NCBI GenBank assembly: GCA_027313145.1
Contig: DAHVEJ010000022.1
Location: 1-33,132, forward strand
Direction of reading: 5' to 3'
DNA: 33,132 nucleotides
From: Phycisphaerales bacterium
Lineage (GTDB): Bacteria > Planctomycetota > Phycisphaerae > WQYP01
Below, piece after piece: positions 7,773 through 13,706 of the stretch. The notes under the pieces were generated by a model. That model was not told the origin of the DNA. It did not search any database and saw nothing but the letters and a program-made list of their open reading frames with translations. Positions within the stretch are counted from its first letter, which is position 1; the number at the start of each line of letters is the position of its first letter. A program made the position numbers and the translations under genes.

Positions 7773-8486
7773 TTATGGGGTCGGCAGATCTCCGGTGGTG
7801 ATCCGATTGGTATCCAGCGTCACATCGCCGAATTGCGACAGGGCACGGCCATCACGAATCGAAGCTTCGCTGTTCATGGTGATATCCGAACGGGCCAGAA
7901 TATTTCCCGCAAAAGCGCTGTCGGCACCCAGTGTTGCCGAATCGCCCACCTGCCAGAAAACCGCCCCTTTCACCCACGTGGCGGCACCGCCATTGATTGA
8001 AATAATCGAGGAGTTGTCGCCGGTGGTCAGCGTGGTGCCGATTTGAAAAATAAATTGCGCCTTGGGGTCATCCTGGTCTTTGAGCGTCAAAGTTCCATGA
8101 AGCGCGGCTCCGGCGCTAAAATGATAAACGCCCGGCAACAGCGTCAATCCGCCAAGATCCTGCCCACTAAGATCGTGCGTTAGCGGCAGCGCGGCCACCG
8201 CGTCATAGGCGGTGGTAAGATCCGTATGGGCCTGGAGGGCCGCATCGTCTGCGGCGAGCGTGGTGTGCGGCGGTTCCACGACTCCCGGCGGAAATCCGAC
8301 TATCTCCGGGCCGTGGCTGGTCCCCACATGTCCGCCGTGAACAGCGGTTTCACCGGTATTTTCCACAGTGGTGCCGGCAAGCACCGCAAAGTCGCCGGCG
8401 GAATCCAATGTGATGGAAATGGGAGCGGACTTGGTCGCGGGGCTGCCCGGCGGCACAACCAAAAGAACAAGTGTTTTATTCTTCAT
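7773..8486 (-). CDS. DUF3494 (ice-binding-protein-like) domain protein
   Basis: The 237-residue protein is almost entirely a DUF3494 domain. The N-terminal hallmark LDSAGDFAVLAGTTVENTG is followed by VGFPPGV, then LPLTHDLSGQDLGGLTLLPGVYHF, AQFIFQIG, VFWQVGDSATLG and the end motif LDTNRI. The family forms irregular beta-solenoids; some members bind ice, others are adhesive or unknown surface proteins. The start is set at MKNKTL because GGAG lies 8 bases upstream. The hydrophobic N-terminal run (LVLLVV) is short for a signal peptide, which is odd for a family normally exported. An extended -10 promoter lies about 185 bases upstream. Domain identity is firm; ice binding is not shown by sequence. 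Confidence 0.88.
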   Translation of the reverse strand: MKNKTLVLLVVPPGSPATKSAPISITLDSAGDFAVLAGTTVENTGETAVHGGHVGTSHGPEIVGFPPGVVEPPHTTLAADDAALQAHTDLTTAYDAVAALPLTHDLSGQDLGGLTLLPGVYHFSAGAALHGTLTLKDQDDPKAQFIFQIGTTLTTGDNSSIISINGGAATWVKGAVFWQVGDSATLGADSAFAGNILARSDITMNSEASIRDGRALSQFGDVTLDTNRITTGDLPTP

Positions 8487-8663
8487 GGTGGGTTCTCCAA
8501 AAAGCCGCCAACATAAGCAGCCTTTGTGAATATGGGCATCGCGGTTAAGAGAACAAGCTGGTTGTTGCTTGCACGGGAGGGGCATCGGAGCGATCCATTT
8601 TGCGGTGATCCAACAAGGTACCGCGACAATCGCACGACATGCGGTGCTATGCTCAAGCACTGC

Positions 8664-8680
8664 TGAAATCATTATAGCAT
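8664..8680 (-). promoter_or_regulatory. Extended -10 promoter for the DUF3494 gene
   Basis: On the minus strand the sequence TATGCTATAATG contains a perfect TATAAT (8676-8671) with the extended TG element. No good -35 box is present at the usual spacing. Initiation near 8664 would give a 5' leader of about 178 bases. Confidence 0.5.
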
Positions 8681-8795
8681 AAAATCTCGGCCCGGAGCGT
8701 TTGGCGAGCATGTTAATTACGCAGAGATTGTCATCCACCAATTTCGCCGATTCACATAAGCCGGCGTGCCGACATAACACGGGAATATAAAAACA

Positions 8796-8829
8796 ATTTG
8801 GAGGCCCATAACGGAATGGGCCTCCAAAT
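8796..8829 (-). terminator. Strong Rho-independent terminator after the 52-residue gene
   Basis: A perfect 14-bp stem (ATTTGGAGGCCCAT with its complement) closes a 6-base loop; on the minus strand it is followed by TGTTTTTAT. It ends transcription arriving from the small gene at 8910-9068 and insulates the DUF3494 promoter. The plus-strand side has no T run. Confidence 0.8.
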
Positions 8830-8909
8830 CGGAACGGGGGATGGGAAAACAAGCTGTTGTTATTCGCCTTGAAGTGACAAGATTTCCCCATTACCCGCTT
8901 AAACGCTGG

Positions 8910-9068
8910 TTAGACGCACGCCTCCTGCCGAGCCAACTCACTAATTGCATCCCGCGCGAAGACCGTGAATTTTTGACACCCTTGCTGCTCCTCCCGCCGA
9001 GTTTGCGCGCGATAAATGTCGCGGAGTTGATCCACAAACGGGTCTCGACAATCCTTGATTCTGCCCAT
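8910..9068 (-). CDS. Small 52-residue protein, unknown
   Basis: The frame encodes 52 residues starting MGRIKDCRDPFVDQLRDIY and ending ELARQEACV. AAAGGAGAT lies about 6 bases before the ATG, one of the best ribosome sites in the window, and a perfect 14-bp terminator follows about 80 bases after the stop. The product is charged, helical and has three cysteines, with no signal or membrane segment. The piece DPFVDQLRDIYRAQ weakly recalls the first helix of YciF/DUF892 ferritin-like proteins, but the rest does not continue that fold, so it may be a truncated relative or unrelated. Real translation is likely; function is unknown. Confidence 0.55.
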   Translation of the reverse strand: MGRIKDCRDPFVDQLRDIYRAQTRREEQQGCQKFTVFARDAISELARQEACV

Positions 9069-9950
9069 CGTAAATCTCCTTTATGCGGTAACCCGCCAAA
9101 TACGCCAAATGGTCGGCTAGTCCCGACAACGATGATCCACTGTTCAACAGGTACTGGTCCTGAAGATCAGGCAGACGACATCCAGCTTATCTCTCACAAC
9201 TTATTTGTTAAGCAAATGCGGTGCCAAGGGTTTACTAATTCCCAGATAACCCCTCCCTTGGTTAGCGACCCGGGTTCATTTACCATGAAATTGATGCGAT
9301 AATGCGCCCCAAACTGGTGCGGGTGTCCAGTATTTTTCCAGGCTGTTTTTACGTCGTGCTGCCGGCCTGCGTGGTCGGCGAAACGACACTATCTGACAAC
9401 AGGCACCGGACAATTTGTCCCAGTGATCTTATTTAGCGCCATGGAAGCCTGTTAAAAAAATATTTGTCTCCGTGCGTGAATCTAAGTGCGGGACGGTTTC
9501 CGGTTCGGGCGTGGCAGTTTCTCCGGGCGGGGTCAATATTGTTGTTTAATGGGTGGGATCGCGCCGATGATATCCGGAACTGTCGGCTGCGGCGGGCGCG
9601 CTATTCGCGACGCGGCGGCACATTAAATGTGCCGGCTAACATCACGAATGAGGTCGCCCGGAAAAATTGCCACGCCCGTTTCCGGTTCGACTACGCGCTG
9701 CATTGGCCGGGCCAACTTGGCGTTATCCGCCAGAATGTCGCCATTATGGGACGGCTGCCCGCGTATTTTGGTACGCCGGCACGGGAAAATGACGGAATTC
9801 CAAAAATGTCAGCGCGGCACGGAAATTGCATTGTTATTTACGCGGGGGCCACTTCAACTGCTTCTCTGGAATGTTGATATAAGTATATCAACATGTAATG
9901 TGCCAGGGGAGATGAAGTTCGCCGATGCTCGCTGAAAAGGAGTCTGTATC
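9069..9950. other. Long intergenic region with palindromes and no confident gene
   Basis: No frame here combines a ribosome site with protein-like composition; the open plus-strand frame of 137 codons from 9464 has no recognisable domain. Visible features are a 13-bp palindrome at 9408-9420, a 19-base odd-centred palindrome at 9616-9634 (CGGCACATT, A, complement), a 20-base copy of sequence from 6738-6757 near 9814-9833, and a 10-bp dyad at 9871-9894. It must contain the promoters for the minus-strand small gene and the plus-strand DUF3309 gene, but no convincing -35/-10 pair was found. Confidence 0.5.
9871..9894. promoter_or_regulatory. Perfect dyad upstream of the DUF3309 gene
   Basis: ATGTTGATAT, spacer AAGT, then ATATCAACAT: 10-bp perfect arms about 57 bases before the DUF3309 start. 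The AT-rich dyad with a short spacer looks like a binding site for a dimeric regulator. A weak hairpin is the alternative. Confidence 0.4.
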
Positions 9951-10115
9951 ATGGGATTGATTCTTCTGATTATTTTGGTTCTGTTGCTGCTGGGCGCTTT
10001 GCCGACGTGGGGATATAGCAACTCCTGGGGTTATGGCCCCAGTGGCGGCTTGGGATTTATCCTGCTGGTGGTCATCGTACTGCTGCTGATGGGCGTGATT
10101 CCCGGACGATTTTAA
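9951..10115 (+). CDS. DUF3309-type small hydrophobic protein
   Basis: A 54-residue peptide with two membrane-spanning stretches: residues 2-17 (GLILLIILVLLLLGAL) and about 34-50 (LGFILLVVIVLLLMGVI), joined by the signature loop PTWGYSNSWGYGPSGG. This is the DUF3309 pattern, widespread in proteobacteria and other soil and water bacteria and often near stress genes; its role is unknown. AAGGAG lies 9 bases before the ATG. It is followed on the same strand by the lipoprotein gene after 146 bases. Confidence 0.85.
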   Translation: MGLILLIILVLLLLGALPTWGYSNSWGYGPSGGLGFILLVVIVLLLMGVIPGRF

Positions 10116-10261
10116 GGGATGTTACCGACCCCAGCGGAACAAACCGCTTGGCTTGGAAAATAAAATGTCCTGACCTCCGGCACGGTGGCATACCATCGCC
10201 GTGAAGGTGGAAAGGGAACTACGTTTTTTTGTTTTTTACTTTGGTATTCAAGGAGAATTTT

Positions 10262-10645
10262 ATGAAATTCAATGTATCTGGTTTTCTTGCAGTTTCGGCG
10301 TTGACCGGCACGCTTGCTTTGGGTGTGGCAGGGTGTTCCCAAAATTATCATTCCAACGCCAATGCTCCGCAGGTCAGCCTGCAAGCGGACCATCATTCCG
10401 TGCAGGTGGGCGAGACGGTGTGGGTTCATGCGACTACCTTGAATCTTACCAACAGCAAGCTTAAGTGGAAGGTCTCTCCCAGCACCGGCATGATTAAGCC
10501 GGATAATGCACAGGGCGATCAAGAAGCCCAGTTTTCCGCTTCACAGCCCGGTGGATATATGATCAAGGCGTCCGCCAAAACCAGTGACGGCCAATGGGTC
10601 ACCGGCCGCACCAGTATTTCCGTGATCAGCCAGGGTAACCAATAG
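10262..10645 (+). CDS. Predicted lipoprotein with an Ig-like beta-sandwich region
   Basis: The 127-residue precursor has a basic N-terminus, a hydrophobic stretch and a lipobox VAGC with the lipidated cysteine at C25. The mature part (about 33-123) alternates beta strands (VSLQADHHSVQVGETVWVHA, LKWKVSPSTGMI, GGYMIKASAKTSDGQWV) like a bacterial Ig-like domain. AGGAG lies 6 bases before the chosen ATG; an in-frame start 33 bases earlier would hide the signal peptide and is rejected. A T-rich stretch (10225-10238) precedes the ribosome site. It probably sits on the periplasmic face of a membrane; partner unknown. Confidence 0.75.
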   Translation: MKFNVSGFLAVSALTGTLALGVAGCSQNYHSNANAPQVSLQADHHSVQVGETVWVHATTLNLTNSKLKWKVSPSTGMIKPDNAQGDQEAQFSASQPGGYMIKASAKTSDGQWVTGRTSISVISQGNQ

Positions 10646-11223
10646 GCACCAGGATCATGGAACGTGGAAAACCGTCAGACTTACTGCGTTGTTCAAGCCC
10701 GTTAAGTAAGAGTTCGACGGATATAAACTTGGCACCCGGGCCGGGCGGTCAGCCATGGCTGGCAAACTGGTCTTAAGAAATGGTGGACGCATGTTGTTGT
10801 TATTATTCGTCCCGTGCAGTGTGCCGCTGATTGCCGCCATTTTGATCACGATACGTGATCGCAGCTCCGGCGACTCCAAGCCCCTGCGGCCCTGCACGAC
10901 CAGGGCGGGAACGCAGAATGTGATTTCCCGGTCGAAATCGGGATATGACATTGTTTACAGCGGGGCTGCGTCCAGAGATCCAGGTTGAGAGAACGAACAA
11001 ACTCCGTCGGCTCAAGCACGTTTTGTGGTATCGCGGTGCACCACAATACGACAAAACATGAAGGCCGGTGGGAATATATCCGGTATTTTATCCGTGTGTT
11101 TAATTGGTTGTTGCCAGTTGCACGGATGAAAACCAGAAAAGCAATTACGTTACTGAATATTCTGCAACCGGCGTATTTACGTCCCGCGCAGCATTCCAGA
11201 ACGGATAAAAAAGGAAAGCTCAA
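10646..11223. other. Intergenic region upstream of the PEP-CTERM-like gene
   Basis: No gene is supported: open frames on both strands lack ribosome sites and domain-like sequence. A 6-bp inverted repeat (TGTGGT ... ACCACA, about 11024-11045) is the only notable structure. No sigma-54 -24/-12 pair with correct spacing was found despite the nearby sigma-54 activator; the closest match, near 11104-11121, has spacing two bases too long. Confidence 0.45.
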
Positions 11224-11895
11224 ATGAAGACAACTTATAAAAAACTTGGAATGGCTCTGGCGGCTGCGGTCGCTTGTGCCGGGTTTATTTCCGCTTCCGC
11301 TCCGACCGCGCAAGCGCAAATCGTACTCACTGCGGCCAGTCCTGTGGGCACCACCGGCTCGGCTGCCGGTACCTATGACTACACGTATTACGTGACGTTT
11401 GGTACTTCCGGAACCACCCTGCTGGGTGCCGGTTCCACCAATCAGGCTTTTGTCAGCCTGGACTTAGGAGGAACATCCGCCAATCTGGTATCTACTCCCA
11501 CCTTCACGATAAGCAACTCGGGAATAGCCGGATCGTTTGGCACCGCGGCGGATACCACCACCGATGGTGGAACCTATCAGTGGATGTATACCGGCGGAAC
11601 CTATGTTTCATCCGGCACCGAAGCTTTGGGGTATATCACCGTAGTATCCTCCGACGCCGGCACGGTGAACAGCCCAACGCTTAATTACATGTCCCAGGCC
11701 GCAGACAATGTGACCATTACCAATCCCAACGGCCAGACGGACCTCGTGCAGAAGCAGGTCAACGTGCCTTCCGACGCGATACCGGCCGGCGGCGGACCCG
11801 CCGCTCCGCTTCCCGCGGCATTTTGGCCCGCGCTACTCACCTTGGCCGGGATGGCTGTGGTGGGCGGCCTGAAGTTCCGTCGCAATACGCTCTAA
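11224..11895 (+). CDS. Exported protein with a PEP-CTERM-like (PLPA-type) sorting tail
   Basis: The 223-residue precursor has a Sec signal peptide (KK, then a hydrophobic run, cleavage probably after APTAQA near residue 31). The body is rich in Gly, Ser and Thr and probably all beta. The tail has the tripartite sorting signal: PLPAAFW near 194-200, a transmembrane stretch (PALLTLAGMAVVGGL), and the basic end KFRR. This is a variant of PEP-CTERM in which PLP replaces PEP, so an exosortase elsewhere in the genome is expected to process it. AAGGA lies about 8 bases before the ATG. It is followed by a strong terminator, so it is probably monocistronic. Its role, perhaps biofilm matrix or cell surface, is inferred from the family. 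Confidence 0.8.
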   Translation: MKTTYKKLGMALAAAVACAGFISASAPTAQAQIVLTAASPVGTTGSAAGTYDYTYYVTFGTSGTTLLGAGSTNQAFVSLDLGGTSANLVSTPTFTISNSGIAGSFGTAADTTTDGGTYQWMYTGGTYVSSGTEALGYITVVSSDAGTVNSPTLNYMSQAADNVTITNPNGQTDLVQKQVNVPSDAIPAGGGPAAPLPAAFWPALLTLAGMAVVGGLKFRRNTL

Positions 11896-11950
11896 GTGAG
11901 TTCAAGATAAATGCGTTCATGATGATGAATCCATGATCTGAATTGAATCA

Positions 11951-11990
11951 GCCGGGAATATCATTCCAAATGGTATTCCCGGCTTTTTTT
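11951..11990 (+). terminator. Rho-independent terminator after the PEP-CTERM-like gene
   Basis: A perfect 10-bp stem (GCCGGGAATA with TATTCCCGGC), a 13-base loop and seven T residues directly after the stem. This is a textbook terminator. Confidence 0.92.
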
Positions 11991-12017
11991 GCTTTGTCCG
12001 CGCCAGACGGGTATAAT
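11989..12017 (+). promoter_or_regulatory. Sigma-70-type promoter for the sigma-54 activator gene
   Basis: TTGCTT (11989-11994), a 17-base spacer and a perfect TATAAT (12012-12017). The -35 box overlaps the T run of the preceding terminator. The leader to the chosen start would be about 115 bases. Confidence 0.55.
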
Positions 12018-12138
12018 AGGGATTGGTTGGGGCACAACTTAACGGACTGGACGGGGTAGTCACCCGCTCGCTGTGCTGGAGATCCGCTCGCCAACTTATC
12101 CATTTGTTCCAGACCCGACACTTTGGGGTAAGAAAGAC

Positions 12139-13554
12139 ATGAAGACCGCCGATCAATATGAAATTCTGGTTATTGAAGATGATCCCACCCAACGGGCCGC
12201 GTTGGAGCAACTGCTGACCCACGCGGGGTACAACGTCAAATTGACGGACTCGGCCGAAAAAGCGTTGCATTTTGTCGACGAGGGAATCGATTGCGTGATC
12301 GCCGGCGTGATTTCCGGCGATATCTCACGCATTGATCTTATCACGCAATGGCGGAATTTTTTTCCTGAAACGCCGCTGCCTGTGATTCATGAAGCACAAT
12401 CCGTATCGTCGCTGGTGGAAGCGGTGAGCGCCGATGCGCATCATAGTCTGCACGGTCTGGGGGATGCCAAACTCATGCTCTCCAAACTTATGGGGCTGGT
12501 AAAGGCCTGCCAGCAAAAGGCAGCGACCTCGGTCGTGAAGGAACTGGATGGCACCAAGGATGGGCTGATAGGTCGCTCCCCGGCGATGTTGCACGTTTTT
12601 GATTTGATCGCCCGCTCCAGCCACGCCTTCAGCACGGTGTTGATTCTCGGAGAATCGGGAACCGGCAAAGATATTGCGGCACAGGCCATTCACCGAAATT
12701 CTCCCCGTGGCGCAGGTCCGTTCATCGCCATGAACTGCGCAGCCATGCCTGAGTCACTGGTGGAAAGCGAATTATTTGGCTATGACAAAGGGGCTTTTAC
12801 CGGGGCTATTGCTACTCGTATCGGGCGCTTTGAAGCCGCCGACGGCGGCACGTTATTTATCGATGAAATCGGCGATTGCGCCTTGCCGCTGCAGGCTAAA
12901 CTGCTGCGCATTTTGGAAAACCGGGTGGTCACTCCTCTGGGCGGGCATCGGGAAATTAAAGTCGATACGCGCGTGGTGGTCGCCACAAGCCGGGATCTGC
13001 CGGCGATGGTGGCCAATGGCCAATTCCGGGAAGATCTCTACTATCGCCTCAATATTATCACGATTCGCATGCCGCCCCTGCGCGAACGTGTGAGCGATAT
13101 TCCCCTGCTGGTGCGTGCTTTTATCGACCGCGTGAACGTGCAAAATCACTGCATGATCGACTCTATTGATCCAGGTGCCCTGGCAGCCCTGCAACATTAC
13201 CATTGGCCTGGAAATGTCCGGGAACTCCTGAACGTCATTGAGCGTGCCATGGTGCTTTCTGATAAATCCAAAACCACTCTCTCGCTTGGTGATCTTCCAC
13301 CGGGGATCGCCCAACCTTTGGCGGAATCAGCGGCGACCGATCCCGCGGATGTCGCAATCCCCTCCGGCAATGCCGGGCCGCCCCTGACGCTGGCCCAACT
13401 TGAACAACACGCCATTGACTCCGCGATGGCGCGTTTTTCCAACAACCGGACAAAAGCCGCCCATGCCATCGGAATCTCCGTGCGCACGTTACAACGCAAA
13501 CTCGCCCAGCGTGATACGCCCTCTGTCGTATTATTTCGCACAGAATCCGACTGA
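12139..13554 (+). CDS. NtrC-type sigma-54 activator with a degenerate receiver domain
   Basis: A 471-residue enhancer-binding protein. Residues 8-120 form a receiver-like domain. The AAA+ domain has Walker A GESGTGKD (171-178), the sigma-54 contact loop GAFTGA (218-223) and Walker B GGTLFIDEI (236-244). A Fis-type HTH (NRTKAAHAIGISVRTLQRKL) ends the protein. The receiver keeps the acidic pair D14-D15, but the phospho-acceptor position is G56 (DCVIAG where families have D-x4-D), and the conserved Thr/Ser and Lys are not found. It should therefore not work by Asp phosphorylation. The ATG follows a weak purine-rich site; a GTG 66 bases earlier is possible. Related activators (PrsR type) control PEP-CTERM genes, and one such gene lies immediately upstream, so that role is an inference. 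Confidence 0.9.
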   Translation: MKTADQYEILVIEDDPTQRAALEQLLTHAGYNVKLTDSAEKALHFVDEGIDCVIAGVISGDISRIDLITQWRNFFPETPLPVIHEAQSVSSLVEAVSADAHHSLHGLGDAKLMLSKLMGLVKACQQKAATSVVKELDGTKDGLIGRSPAMLHVFDLIARSSHAFSTVLILGESGTGKDIAAQAIHRNSPRGAGPFIAMNCAAMPESLVESELFGYDKGAFTGAIATRIGRFEAADGGTLFIDEIGDCALPLQAKLLRILENRVVTPLGGHREIKVDTRVVVATSRDLPAMVANGQFREDLYYRLNIITIRMPPLRERVSDIPLLVRAFIDRVNVQNHCMIDSIDPGALAALQHYHWPGNVRELLNVIERAMVLSDKSKTTLSLGDLPPGIAQPLAESAATDPADVAIPSGNAGPPLTLAQLEQHAIDSAMARFSNNRTKAAHAIGISVRTLQRKLAQRDTPSVVLFRTESD

Positions 13555-13706
13555 TTTCCTTCGACAAACCGCGTCGCCCAATACTGTTGGCGGGTATTGA
13601 CGGCACAATGGATAATGCGTTTTTACCGGCGCAAAGGGCCTATTTACGCCACCACTCGCGCTTAGCAATGTAGCACCAGAGGCCCAGAAGCGTATATCCG
13701 GTGCTC
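13555..13706. other. Intergenic region between convergent genes
   Basis: About 150 bases between the ends of the sigma-54 activator and the transglutaminase. No hairpin with a T run and no small gene was seen. Confidence 0.5.

Noticed and set aside
8841-9302. Plus-strand open frame of 153 codons
   Set aside because: It lies opposite the well-supported 52-codon gene, has no ribosome site and shows no recognisable fold.
9464-9877. Plus-strand open frame of 137 codons
   Set aside because: No ribosome site, no domain-like sequence, many rare residue combinations, and palindromes running through it.
10755-10988. 77-codon plus-strand frame with a hydrophobic start
   Set aside because: No ribosome site; after one hydrophobic stretch the sequence has no protein-like character.
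11104-11121. Sigma-54 promoter (TGG ... TTGCA) before the PEP-CTERM-like gene
   Set aside because: The GG to GC spacing is two bases longer than the strict -24/-12 requirement.
5222-13645. Recurring word ATTTACG in intergenic DNA (for example near 5222, 5806, 9832, 11171, 13639)
   Set aside because: The count is close to what chance predicts for a 7-mer on both strands of this window.
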